64,000 bases of DNA from Istiophorus platypterus (Eukaryota > Chordata > Actinopteri > Istiophoriformes > Istiophoridae): assembly GCA_016859345.1 (NCBI GenBank), contig CM029118.1, positions 29,976,501 to 30,040,500 of the forward strand, in the 5' to 3' direction. Shown here piece after piece: positions 1-11,940 of this stretch. The position numbers were made by a program, and so were the translations under genes. Positions within the stretch are counted from its first letter, which is position 1; each line of letters opens with the position of its first letter. The notes beneath the pieces were generated by a model. That model ran no database searches. It saw nothing but the letters and a program-made list of their open reading frames with translations, and was not told the DNA's origin.

Positions 1-1731
1 GAGGAACACTGCTGTCAGATGGAGGGAACATCAGTCAACCTGTATCAGCTCTTTGTCTGACATCACAATGATGGACACCGTCTCAAACTCTTCTAACTGA
101 TCATGGAATCTGTTACGCTCTCTGCAGTCAGCATCACCATAACCAGCGGAGGAGCTCAGTCTAGAGATGGAAGCTCTATTTGTTCGAGACTTGCACGAGT
201 ATTAATATCTAAGACATTACACTTCTTCTCTTTCAGATTTCATAAGTGAATAAAATTGAAGTTTTCACTAAAAATCTATGTCTGCAAGGATCCATGCAAA
301 CAGCCACAATTTAGGACTGTGCAAATTAAACATACAGTGCACCCAAGGATGTGAAGAACTAAATGTGTCTGCTGCTGTCTGCACAATCCACATCTGTTTT
401 GGAGCGTATTAGGGCTTATTTTCAAGATGGAATAATTACCTCTGAAAAGAAAAATGAAGCAAAACATTAACTTCAAAATGATTCTACTTTCAACAACGTA
501 GGGAGGGGATCTGTCATGTAGTAATACAGAGGATGATTATATTATAAGCCTACATTGCTCCTGAGCTGCTGCATAGCATTAACTTTTACTGCTGTGCAGA
601 AAAATGAATGCTTGTTTCTGGACAGCTAAAACAGTCTCCAGTAAGTCCAACCCAAATATTTATTTATTGACTTAACAGGACAGAGTTTATTAGATGGTGA
701 TGGTGTTGACGTAGAGCCAACAGGTGTACTGCATTTACACATTTCATTTAAATGTAAATAGTCTAGGTAATACCATTGTAATAAAACATTACATATCTTT
801 TGAGGAATTTCGGTCTTTACTTCTCCGGAAAAGTTTCCCAAATGAATTAAGAGTTCTTGCTCAACTGGGACTGTGACTGAGGAGAAAACGTAAAACGCTG
901 GCTGGCTCTGTGCACCTTGAACTACTGTTCACTTGTTTCTCTCTACAGTTCCTGTCAAGATGTGTGCACTGTCAGTCCCTTTACCTATAAGCATGGTTAT
1001 ATTGTAGTGAGTACACACAGGTTAATACAGCAATGTGGCCATGACCCACACTGGGTCATACATTAGACCTGCTGGTGTCATCAGTCAGAAGGCTGTCACA
1101 GCGTTATTAGGGGATGTCATCCGTGCCATATTAAGGACAGAACCAGTCTGGTTTATGTTCAGCTTAAGTTCACCTCAGTCATGTTCATTTTGACTCCAGA
1201 ATAACTGGGTTAGTTTGCTTAATGCATGTACAAATATTTTCATAATGACTGAGAGGAAACAAAAAATAGTGGACACACAGCACGATGAGTCAGCCGACGA
1301 CTGTGTGCATAGTTCTGCCTTTTTAATCTGCCCACCAATGTCAGTCCAGACAGGATGTTTCTTACCTCACAGTACAATAGGACCAATAGAACCAAGACAC
1401 TAGAAGGGGACCAGTTGCCTCTGTTAACACCTGCAGTGACTGCAGAGAGCATAAATTGACAACACTATTGATATACATGCCAAGAAGTCCCACCACTGCC
1501 TGTAAGATTTCTGTGAGTGGTGAAGGTGAAGAAGTCCATCTGCCTGGTGCAGCCTCTTACATGCCATCACTGACTCTGCCAAACAGCAACAGGAGAGGAG
1601 CTGCTGCTCTTCTCCACCTGCTGCTGTCCTCACTTTTTCCATCCATCTTATTGTGTAGACTATATGTAGTGATTTCCAGAACTGTAGAGAAAAACCTGAT
1701 GCGAGTACAGAAGGACTCTATGTATAAATGA

Positions 1732-1737
1732 AATAAA
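1732..1737 (+). promoter_or_regulatory. Possible poly(A) signal AATAAA
   Basis: An AATAAA hexamer is followed at once by an A-rich tract (about 1740-1767). It could be an alternative proximal polyadenylation site of the putative 3' UTR, or just an A-rich low-complexity run. Confidence 0.3.
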
Positions 1738-2297
1738 ATTTAAAAAAAAACAAAAAACAAAAAAAAGAACTCATTGCAGACAGTTGCTAAGCTAAGGCTT
1801 AAAGTGCACTTCATGAAACTAACTGCTAATCTCACCAGCCTGCTTTAAAAGGGAAAAACCGCCATACCGTCCAAGCAAAGCGCAGTATTTACTAGTGTAT
1901 TCGGTGTTCTTCAGCTCTCGCTACTTGACTTAATTACTTTATAATCTTTTCAACTATTAAGAGACTGAATAATACTTTGTAGTAGGGGAGCTTTTACATG
2001 ATAGATTGTATAATGTCTCTGACAAACGGATGGGAGAACCTTGAACAGACATCAAGTCCTTTTGCTAAAGATCTCAAATTGATGTTTTTTTGTAAATAAT
2101 GTGATTTTTATGTCGACCCGTGTTACTTTCACACAGTACATGTTTTTTGTGTAGGTTTTAATGATATTGTGTGCAATGTGAGTACATATTTAACTATTGG
2201 TATTTAGTTAGTCTGTTAATTGTACATTGAGTTCTAGACCTGTACAAATTGTGTAAATGTGACCCATTATTTTTGTGTAACAAATTGTGCTTGTGGC

Positions 2298-2303
2298 AAT
2301 AAA
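2298..2303 (+). promoter_or_regulatory. Probable poly(A) signal AATAAA
   Basis: The AATAAA is preceded by a T/G-rich, UTR-like stretch with TGTA-type motifs. It is the best candidate for the 3' end of the transcript entering from the left edge. Confidence 0.45.
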
Positions 2304-2319
2304 TTCTTATTGGTTACGT

Positions 2320-5300
2320 GGCTTCCATTCAAAGCTTTAGTCTCCCATTGTTCAGGCTTGACTAACATTCAGAACTTGGTTCTGAGTTGATCATTCATCA
2401 TCTTTGTGTTTAAAAAAAAAGATCAAAAAAGTTTAACTGTTGATGCACATAAGACAAAGTTTTCACTGCCATAACCCACATTTTAGTCTCCAGTGTAAAT
2501 ACTGGTTTTTCACTGTTATACACTATGTTTTGAGAAGTGAATGATCACTGCCCTGCTCTGCCCATTAGGGACACTTGTTGCTGGTCCTTTGTTTGCATGA
2601 GTGTATGTGTGCATGTGAGTGTATGTGTGTGTATAGGTGTGTGAGAGAGTGATAATGAGAGAGACAGGGTGCTTTATAGATTTCTTTTTAGTCATTAGCT
2701 TGCTATTTATGACCGTTGCTTTGTCACTGAGGTCTCTTTCACACTTTTTACAAACAAACCCAGAAGTATAAACATAAAATCACATTGACTTAGAAGCAAC
2801 CCATTGATAGGAATGGTTTTAGTGATGTTATTCTGCATCTCCAATGCCTGTAGAGAAATTGTAGTCTGATGACAGAGAGCAGGTCATACAGCATTTAATA
2901 AGTGATCATGAGCATCATGAGTCTAGATTTACATTCAGCCTCATCTGTCATAAATGACAAGGAGCCAGACAAAGAGGCGTCTTTTACTGTAATATCACCA
3001 CACGTCACTCACTTTTTAAAGAGCAAGAACTGGTCAAATGCTGTAAAAAACATACTGCTGTTTTAACTTTGTTAATGATTAATTAACATACATACCTGCA
3101 GAAGACTTTCTATATTTTTTCAGAAAGTGAGAAATTTACACATTGGTTTTTAAGCATTGTAAAAAATTACAAATAAATTGCTGTCAAACTCCTGTTGAGG
3201 ACAGTCTCCAACACTGAAGGTAGGACAGTGGGACATGTGTTAGTAGTTCCAAAGCACCCAGCAGACTTATTGCATGTAAACACATGAACATAATGTAAGT
3301 AACAGCAAGTTTGGACATACAGGTACGGAGGCAGGGATTCCAAATATCTGTGCATTGTCTTTTTTTTTTTTATACTTTTTTAGTTTTTAACTTTGTTTTT
3401 CTGCTAAACTTTAAATGTCCTATAGCATTTCATCTTTCCACTCAACCTAAATCAGATCCACATACAGTGTGCCATGAAAACCTAGCAAGTATGTGTGGAA
3501 TGCCAGAGCTCAGATCTGTTTCTCATAAACACAAACTGGCAGCTCCTGGTATCTCTCCCGCTTGGCACTTAAACACCTTTCTTCAGTCTCGGCTCTTGAA
3601 CAAACTGGTAGGTGACTTGAAAAGAAATAGTTTCCCACATTCCTTCCTGACATGACATGTACTCTGATTAGCCTCTTAAATTCCCCTCTGACATTTGCTA
3701 AGCTCTGCAGCATTTGTGATGGACTGAAAGGGATGGGAGCGAGGAACATTTCATTCTCAGGATGTCTTCATTCTGCATCTACATGCTGCAGTCATCTGGC
3801 TCCACTCCAGATCCCCTGACTGATTGTCATTAGATGATAACGGCAGAGATTGTGCTGATTTGAAAATCTCCCAACTCCAGAGTTGTAAATAGCGTTTTCA
3901 TCTGGTGTCTTTAGAGCTTCGCCTCAAGCCCTGACACCATCACCGAGACACTCAGCTGTACTGTGTATGTCGGAATGTGTGTGCGTGCAATACTGTTCAA
4001 TTTGCATAAACCACTGAGATGTTTTGCAGTGTGGTTGGCGGAGCATAGCTTTGTGCTTGTCTGCAGTCAGTGTGTCTCCATGCTGACAGGTCTATCTTAA
4101 ATCAGGCTGTGAATGCCATGAATCTCCACTAAACACTCAGACAACACAATTCATACCACAGAGAGAAAAACAACCCACTGTGCCCTCCAACACTACTGCC
4201 TGTTCACCTGCACTTACACACTCAATGCAATTTTATTATTTTCCACCCAGCTCCTCCTGCCTACATTCATGTTCTAATTGTGTTTGGGCAGCACACAGAG
4301 TTCACAGTGTGCATATTTCACTGGATTTAAAAGGTGTGTGTAATCTGTCTGACCACAGGGCCTATGGACACCATGGTGCCACAAACCAGTACAGAGTACA
4401 GGAACCCTGAAACCACTGCAGTTGGAAGTAAACAACAAATATAGTTCAGTCACAACAGTTTTAAAACGGTTTTGAAAACATTGGTTGGTTTTAAAATTCA
4501 GCTTCTCATATGGCCTTTCAAGTACTAACCTCAGTCCTGTTGAAAACGTGTACTGCCCTATAAATTGGAGTCAATGCAACAAAACCAACACATTTGGTTG
4601 AATACTACCATTTCTGTCTATCCAAGTGGTCACAGATCCAACCACTCATCTGTCAAACTATGATGATGGCAACCAAAAGCAGTTTATAGACGCGAAATTA
4701 AATCTAAAGACATTCTGTTTGTATATTCTCTTATTTTCATCTTTCCATATTTTCAGGAGATACACAAAGATTTTGTCAAAGAAACCACATTTATGAAAAA
4801 GAAATGCATTTCATATTCATGACAATATGTCCATTTTATGTACAGTTTGAATCTATATCATGTGAAACAGGAGTATGCACAGACATTGACAACAAATGTC
4901 CCTCAGGGACAGAAAGGAATATTTGTCTTTATCCAAATAGTCTCAAATTAATGGTCCACTTACCAATGTCTTCTGGTCATTATTGAATACCTGAAATGAG
5001 CAAATGAATTATTTTTGCTGATAGGGATTGTGATATTAATTAAAATAATAAGTATACATTATGAAAGTACCCACAAAATGAGTCTATTTTGTGTTCTTTT
5101 TCCTAGTGGGAGCGGTCTCAGCTATGCAATATACACTAATTCTGATTCTTGTGATCTGCCTCCATCTCATACAAGTCAATGCGTGTAAACAGGGCACAAG
5201 GAAACAGCGCTCCAAAACCATCAAACAGCGGTATTCATGATTGATTTGACTGATTGCCTCAACATGGGATGCTGTCTCTGTTTATTTTTTTTCACGCCTC

Positions 5301-6180
5301 TAACTTATCATTAGAGAAGCAGAGACTTTTAGCCACTCTATCCCATGTTTTTAAAAATGAGTTAATAAATTACATCTAATACCTGTGTTATTAATATGAG
5401 GGGGACACATTGTGATACTTTGAGCTTGGACTTAATTTGATTTTCCTGTTTACATCCATCCATAGTACAGTAAACTCATAGGACGTGCTCCTCTGATCCA
5501 GTCCAGCGGATGGCGACAACGCAACAAAAAAGAGGTGGTCAAATATAAGATGGTTGGTAGGCTGAACATGATTGAGTCCACTTTTATCATGCACTGTTCC
5601 ATACTTAGATTGCTGTAACATTCACACAACCAGTAATCTGAATTATTGAGCAGAAAACCAGAATATGACAACCACATCAAGACAATATTTCATTATGTTA
5701 TTGAAAGACAGGAATGAATGCACGTTCAACGACGATGTCGAATTTAAACATTTGAATATGACTAAACTTTTTGAAGGGTGTTTAAAGGAGATCTCTGATG
5801 CCACATGTTATTATCCTCCTTAAGCCTTTGCTGGTCAGCCACTGTTGTCTCTTTCCACTGTCTCTTCTCAAGGATCCTTGCCCAGAGTGGTCTTGTTATC
5901 TTCTTCTCAAGTAACTACTCTTCAGGCATTGATTTTCCTACCATTGATGACTAAGAATTCTTGATTCCAATTGACTGACACGGTATAACCAGACACCTCT
6001 GACACCGGTACTTTCACTTTTAATACCACAATATTAATCTATAGGTAAGCAGTTGAAGAGTCAAAGAATTACAACATTTGCTGTATTCATTTGGTTTTTG
6101 TCGTCACACTTAGTCATATCAGAGACATTACAAAATTGTCCTTCTGCCATTTAAGAAATATTGCTTATAAACTCTTTTAT
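2320..6180. other. Intergenic stretch, no gene seen
   Basis: It holds a short TG/GA-rich tract near 2600-2660 and otherwise unique-looking AT-rich sequence. The part from about 3640 to 3960 is less AT-rich and more complex than its surroundings and could be a conserved non-coding element. No exon with plausible splice sites and conserved-looking coding was recognised. Confidence 0.5.
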
Positions 6181-6189
6181 AGCAGACTT

Positions 6190-6440
6190 GATGGATGGAT
6201 TTTTTTTTTCTCTCCATTGTGCCTCAAAAGCCATAGGTCAGTTACAGCCTGTACAGAATTTAGCAGCACATGTGATGACCAAAAACAGATGGTAAGCCCT
6301 CACCCCTCATTTTAATGTCTTTATATTGGCTACCTGTTTATCACAGAGCAGATCTTAAGATAATTTTATTGGCCTTTGAATCCTTGACACAGGGCAAGTT
6401 TTTCAAGCATGACTTGCCCTGTCTCATCTGTCTGACTTGG
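6190..6440 (+). mobile_element. L2-like LINE fragment (C-terminal part of the RT ORF)
   Basis: Read on the + strand, the sequence encodes a broken version of the post-RT region of L2/CR1-type elements. A 'LQPVQNLAAHVMT' segment is followed by remnants of the 'LHWLPV' type block. Frameshifts and stops interrupt it, so it is a fossil fragment. Confidence 0.6.
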
Positions 6441-6449
6441 TTATTGGAT

Positions 6450-7900
6450 ACAGTATTTGTCTGCCTGGAGTGACAGCTTTTGTTAATCACATATTAATAA
6501 AAGTTATATGTTAGTTATATGGAAGAGTCTGCCAATCAATCTGTAGACATTTTAAAACCAAATCTTTCAACACATCTTTTTTCTGCATGTATGTCTACAC
6601 ATATAGATAAAGAGAGAGAGAGGTTTATGTTTTATGTTGGTACCTCTGAGTAGTCCACAGGCCTCCCTGTCAGGTCTCAGCATTTCCTACCTTCAGCAGC
6701 AATTAGTCCTCAGTTAAAACTTTGTTTGGAAATGAAAAGCCCTTGAGCCTTCTATGACAGCATATGCAGGTTTTGACAGGCCTTGACTGATTGATAGCAA
6801 TTATGCTATTTCATAGTGCAGCTAGCTGTCAGCCTGTAGACTGAAGCCATCACAAAGGGGCATTAGTTGCTTGTTTCTCTCTGGGTCCCCAGATCGTCGA
6901 GAGCTAATTGGCTTTGATTAATAGGCTTCCTATAAGAGGACCCTCTGAGAAGAAAAGCAACGAGGCCTCACCTGGCCTTTCAGTTCTGATGCCTGATTTA
7001 AACTCTGGAACTCTTTCGTTCTGCTGACTGCTCCTAAGGCGCCCAATTACACCCAGTGTTACCGACTCCCATCATCAGCCTCATTATAGAGTGGCTCTCT
7101 GTTGAAGATTTTCTGAACTGAGAACTATGAGGCTGTTGAGAGCATGTTTAGCTTTTGACACACAATAGAACTAAAAATTAAACAAAATGTCAAAATCACT
7201 CTGGAAATCACTGTCACATGTGGTATCAGACAAATGCTGATGAGTTAGTGATTCTAGCTCATTGGTCTACATGGATGATGCATCACCTCTGACACTAGCC
7301 GGAGGCAAAGTAGACCTGCCAGGTGGGTTGGTACCTCAACCGTGCCCCCAGCATGCACTGCTGGTGTGTGTTCAGGCTCTGTCCAGGCCAATCAGAGTGC
7401 CTGGGGTCCAACTCCGCACTGTCTCTCTGTTTAAACTCTCTGTTGAGTCCCTATACTGATCTAATTGATGTTGTTCACATTGTAAATTATAGTTCTTTGC
7501 AATAAGTAATAAGTGGCAAGTAATAAGTTGCAATAAGTTTGAATAGCAACTCTGGTAATAAGAACAGATCATGACTCATTATAAAACATGCAAATAGTTT
7601 GAAATGATTTCCCTTGCATTTCCACTATAATTTGAGTACAGCTTTGTTATTATTTTTCTGTGTGTGTTTGTGTATGTGTGCGTATTTATGTGCAGAATGT
7701 CCCTTATGTCCCTTATTTTCTCAAGTGGTGGTATGAGTATAGAAAAAGACACTTTAGCAGTGAGTAGCTGATCCGTATGGACTGGGTGTTACTCCTCCAA
7801 ACAAATAAAATTGCAAGGGCCTGGTCTTGAGAAACTAGTGACAAATCATACTGTTGGGTCTCACCTTCTACAGATACTCACTATTACATCAATTAGATGT
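6450..7900. other. Intergenic stretch, no gene seen
   Basis: It contains a short GA run near 6609-6622 and a TG-rich patch near 7660-7690. The segment 6840-7090 has higher complexity and homeobox-like ATTA cores (for example at 6918) and is a possible conserved non-coding element. No coding exon was recognised. Confidence 0.45.
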
Positions 7901-7913
7901 TACTGTACAAAAT

Positions 7914-7942
7914 GCAGGGTATTCAATTGCTGAATACCCTGC
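7914..7942. repeat. Perfect 12-bp hairpin with 5-nt loop
   Basis: The arms at 7914-7925 and 7931-7942 are exact reverse complements separated by ATTGC. It lies just upstream of an L2-like fragment and may be structural debris. Confidence 0.8.
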
Positions 7943-8039
7943 TCAGCTTAATAAAATATTTAAAGACAATAATGCTCATTTTGTTGTCATATTTACTCAT
8001 TGAGCCCTGTCCCATGTCAACATGATGCCTCATTAACAC

Positions 8040-9155
8040 TAGGGCTTTCTGCATGTACCTGTCCTTGTTCTCCTGGATCTAAGTGCAGCATTCAGTACCA
8101 CTGAACATGATGTACTGTTGGACTATTTTGCAACCGGGTTGGGTATCAGTGGTAGTGATCTGAAATGGCTTCTGTCCTACCCAAAAGACAGGTGTTCTGC
8201 ATTGGTATCGTTAATGCCAGATTAGCTGCAAAAGAGGCTCAGTACCGGCTCCAGTCCTCATTTCAATTTACATGCTCCCTCTTGGCCAACTTATACATGG
8301 ACATAAATACTAGTTTCCATCTTAACAAGATCTATCTAACCTGTGATCCTACAAACAACTATTCTACTAAACTGCTTTTCATGATGTTCTCAAATGGATA
8401 TCACAAAATTTCCTTTAGTTAAATGTGGATGAGACAAGGATTTTAATTATAGATCATGATTATGCATATATCCGAATATTAAACATTCTTCATTGAATCT
8501 CATTCTGAAGTCTCATTCAGTAACTCTGCATTGCGGAAATCTTGGTGTATTTTTTTAAATTCAGAATCTCACCTTTGATTAACATGTTTAATTCATGGTT
8601 TAGTCCTGATACCCCTCTCCTACCTCCAGCTCCCCCAGAACTCTGGCCAGGATGTCAACGCAAAAAACATGATCACATTTCACTGATCCTGGCTTCCTTA
8701 CACTACCTACCTACCTTTTGCTTTTACAGTTGATTTTAAGAGGGCTTGCCAGAAGTTACTTACCTGTTGCCCTATCTCCGAGCTCACTCCCTGAGAGTCT
8801 CGCATGCATTGTTCCCTGTTGTTCCAAGGTCCGGATTAATACATAAAGGTGACAGATCATTTGTAGTTAGGGCTCCTGGATTTTGAAATAACCTACCTGA
8901 GGAGATCAAGGCTACAAACTCTGTATCGTCTTTTAAATCACCCTTAAAAACCACTTGTTTAAAATTGCTTTATATCGATTCAATTTATGTTTTTATGATA
9001 TTATTGTTTGTTTTATAATGTGTTTATTTTTATGGCTTATGGTTTTAATGGTTTCTTTTACTCTTTGTATTTTAAATAAATTTTACATGTGTTAAATATG
9101 TTTTAAAAAGTGCTTATATAAAGAAAGTTTAATGTCACTACTACTATTAGTAGTA
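8040..9155 (+). mobile_element. L2-like LINE, 3' part with RT remnant and 3' tail
   Basis: At about 8060-8100 the + strand reads LVLLDLSAAFS, the conserved RT block with the catalytic Asp context of L2/CR1 reverse transcriptases. Downstream come degenerate pieces of the 'LGV-F' block (8537-8560) and of the C-terminal block (8780-8950). The 3' end near 9104-9132 resembles the fish L2 tail (AAAAAGTGCTTATATAAA). It is followed by a short ACT/AGT-rich patch. Stops and internal losses make it non-functional. Confidence 0.75.
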
Positions 9156-9161
9156 GTACAT

Positions 9162-10074
9162 ATAGAGCGGGTAAAATAAATATTAAACATGTCACCATTT
9201 TTCTCAGTAAATATATTTCTAAAGGTGCTATTGGCATGAAATTTTCACCAGATGTTGGTAACAATCCAGGTAATCCATAGATACAAAGAAAGCAAAACAA
9301 ATAAGTTCAGAAATTAAGTTATGTGTAATAAAATGGAAAGACAGAGGGAAAAAGTAATGAACACGCTTACTGAAATTTATTTAGTACTTTGTACAAAGCC
9401 TTTGTTGGTAATGACAACTTCAAGATGCCTCCTGTATGGAGAAACTAGTCGCATGCATTGCTCAGTGATTTTGGCCCATTCTTCAACATAATCAGTCTTC
9501 AAATCTTGAAGGTTCCCTGGGCCTCTTCTACAAACCCGGATCTTTAGTTCTTTCCATAGATATTCTATCGGATTCAAGTCAAGTGATTGGCTGGGCCATT
9601 CTAGCATTTTTCTTTCTGGGCCATTTTCTTTCTCTGAAACCAGTTGAGTGCATTACTTAGTGTTTTCTTTGAAACAATTATACCTGCTAATTCCAGGTCT
9701 TTCTGAAGCTCTCCACTAGTCGTCCTTGGCTCTTGGACAACTATTCTGATAATTATTTTCACTCCTGATATTAATTTGCACTGACATGGGGCAGGATTGC
9801 TTTCTAATCACTGATAGATTTCAGCTGGTGTCTTGGATTTCTAGGCCTTTTTGCAGCTCCCTTTCTTGATGTGTTAAATACTTTTTCCCTTTGTCATTTC
9901 ACATTATTACACATAACTTAATTTATGGACATCTATGGTTTGATTTCTTTGCATGTGTGGATTGCATGGGTTGTTGCTGACATATGGTGAAAATTTCATT
10001 ACAATGGCCCCATTAGAAATATATTTACTGAGAAAAATGTTGATGTGTTCAATACTTACTTTACCTGCCATATA
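9162..10074 (-). mobile_element. Internally deleted Tc1-like transposon with ~200-bp TIRs
   Basis: Left (9162-9365) and right (9872-10074) ends are inverted repeats of each other over about 200 bp, with both outer ends at TATA as expected for TA target insertion. Between them lies only the C-terminal part of a Tc1 transposase and a few other transposase-region pieces. The total of ~0.9 kb compares with about 1.6 kb for a full Tc1 element, so a large part of the ORF is deleted. It is inserted directly at the 3' end of an L2 fragment. Confidence 0.85.
9377..9607 (-). pseudogene. Tc1-like transposase, C-terminal fragment
   Basis: The open frame of about 76 residues contains WPSQSLDLNPIEYLWKELK near its start. 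This is the conserved block of Tc1/mariner DDE transposases just before the third catalytic acidic residue (the Glu of NPIE). It continues through a 'VEEWAKI' segment to a typical C-terminus ending near 'NKGF'. The DNA-binding and first two catalytic regions are missing, so it is not functional. It sits inside the deleted element at 9162-10074. Confidence 0.9.
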
Positions 10075-10254
10075 CTCACTGGTTTTGCCAAATGGTACCA
10101 AAGACCTTTGTCCACAGGGAAACACCAGAAAACATTAAAAATCTCAAATCTCAAACTGGCAAACAAAAAAATTTTGCAGCATGCCTAAATCTACATTAGA
10201 AGCCAAGATTTACATCGGTGGAAGTATAAATGGATCTCTTGCAGTACAAACATA

Positions 10255-10562
10255 TACAGTTAGGTCCATAAGCATTTGAAAAGTAACAGAGTTTTGTTAT
10301 ATTGCCTCAGTACACAACAACAACAGATTTGAAATTAAGCCCTCAAGATTACTGCAGTATGAACTTTCAGCTTTAATGGAAGGGATTCAACAAAAATAAC
10401 GCAATAACTTTTTCAAAATCATAGATATAGGGATCATTTTTAATACCTTTAAATCAAAATCCTTCGCAGTCAATGACTGCCTGAAGTCTGGAACCCATGG
10501 ATATCACCAAATGCTTTCCTCCCTTTAGATATTTTGCCAGGCCTTTACTGCATATCACTATG
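10255..10562 (-). mobile_element. Terminal fragment of a second Tc1-like family
   Basis: It begins at a TA followed by CAGTTAGGTCCATAAGCATT, an outer end closely similar to the elements at 11509 and 54789. It continues into a decayed antisense C-terminal transposase region (around 10460-10550) and then breaks off. The other end is missing. Confidence 0.75.
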
Positions 10563-10829
10563 GGCTAATATTAATAGTAATAAGTCCAAGTAGAAATAGT
10601 AAAAAATAATAATTGAAGCAGTGGGTGTTGAGCATGAATAAGGGGGCTTAGAGGGGGTTTAGATCCAGACTCTGCAGTATCAGAGGCAGAAAAACCTTCA
10701 GAAAGTGCCAGTAGAATGGAGAGAGGTGATAACTACAGGAGAGAGAAGAAGTCAAGTTAGTAACAAGCATTAATGAGATATGAATTCATAAAGATGGGGA
10801 GGAAGAGGCGAAGAGAGGAGCTCAGTGCA

Positions 10830-11126
10830 TCATGGGAAGTCCTCCCAAGGCCTAGGCCTATAACAGCATTGATAGGGGATGGTTTTAGACAATCCTGAGC
10901 CAGCCCTAACTATAAGCTTATCAAAAAGGAAGGTTTTAAGCCTACTCTTAGCCTCCTGGACCCAAACTGGATGATGGTTCCACAATAGAGCCTGATAACT
11001 GAAAGCTCGGCCTCCCATTCTGCTTGTGGAGACTCTAGGAACCACAAGTAGACCTGCATTCTGGGAGTGTAGTGTTCCGCTGGGGTAGTAAGGTACTAGA
11101 AGGTATTTAAGATGGTGCCTGACCAT
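10830..11126 (-). pseudogene. C-terminal segment of L2-like LINE ORF
   Basis: A 98-residue open stretch includes VPRVSTSRMGGRAFSYQA, then a 'LLWN' and 'SRLKTFLFDK' block. These are the conserved C-terminal blocks of L2/CR1 polyproteins ('plLWNsLP...FKsrLKT.LF'). It belongs to the LINE at 10570-14420 and has no intact upstream ORF. Confidence 0.75.
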
Positions 11127-11379
11127 TAAGGGCTTTGCTGGAGAGGAGGAGGATTCTAACTTCTAATATGGATACTGGATAACACAGGAGAAATCTGATC
11201 TCTTTTTCTAGACCCTGTCAGTATTCACGTTGCAGTAATCTGGAGCAGCTGGATTTGTATTTAAAGATATGTTGGGACAGCCTGATATTAATGAGTTGCA
11301 ATAATCAAGCCTAGAAGAAACAAAGGCATATATTAGTTTTTTCTGTGTCTTTTTGAGACAGGATTTGCCTGATTTTACA

Positions 11380-11940
11380 ATACTACACAGATATAATGGT
11401 AGGCCTTATAGATTGTTTAATGTGGGGGCTAAAGGATATATCCCAATTCCTAATGGTGATTCCTAATAGTGTTGCTAGAGGCCAGGGCAAAGCCATCTAG
11501 AGTAGGTACAGTGAGGTTCATAAATATTTGGATAGTGACACAGCTATTTTAATTTACTTTTGTACACAATCATAGAATGAACAAATCAAGATGTGATTGA
11601 AGTGAGAGACTATGTATAAAAATGGCTGTAATTCCTAAATGGTAAACAGTTAACTTTTTTTTGTGACACCCCTTGCTGAAAGTCTACACTTCAATCACAT
11701 CTTGATTTTTTCATTTCAAATCCATTGTGGTTGTGTACAGCTTAAAAATTGCAAAAGTTGTTTCACTGTCCTGATATTTATAAACCCAATTGTACCTACT
11801 CTAGATGGCCTTGCCCTGGCAAAGACTAACACCACCATTAGGAGTTTTGGAGTTCCTTTTGATCAGGATATGTCAAGATGTTAATTATAGGTCAGGATAA
11901 CAGTCTTCAAGGCCTACCTTTTATACAGATATATATAATT
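11380..11940. repeat. Inverted duplication of a LINE segment around a MITE
   Basis: The LINE sequence left of the MITE (about 11380-11508) reappears in opposite orientation right of it (11793-about 11940). The 28 nt next to the MITE match with one mismatch (11481-11508 against 11793-11820), and similarity falls off outward. The LINE then resumes its original orientation after about 11945. Confidence 0.8.
11509..11792. mobile_element. Tc1-derived MITE flanked by TA
   Basis: The ~284-bp element has ends CAGTGAGGTTCATAAATATT and its near reverse complement, with a TA dinucleotide on each side (11507-11508 and 11793-11794). The ends match those of the decayed Tc1-like element at 54789-56325. The interior is only the two terminal regions joined, with no transposase. 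The two halves are complementary over most of their length, so it can fold into a long hairpin. Confidence 0.85.

Larger units (their letters stand above)
1..2320 (+). other. Probable 3' UTR / terminal exon of an upstream gene
   Basis: No reading frame here has the look of a conserved protein. The stretch from about 1900 to 2310 is T-rich and UTR-like and ends at a good poly(A) signal (AATAAA, 2298-2303). This suggests the end of a + strand transcript whose coding part lies left of the window. In human, ARNT2 lies directly upstream of ABHD17C in the same orientation, so arnt2 is the leading candidate. That identity rests on synteny, not on any sequence seen here. Part of the first kilobase could instead be intergenic. 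Confidence 0.4.

Noticed and set aside
9103..10138. Two similar frames on opposite strands (9103-9300 and 9953-10138)
   Set aside because: They look like a duplicated small protein but are the two inverted repeats of the Tc1-like element translated.
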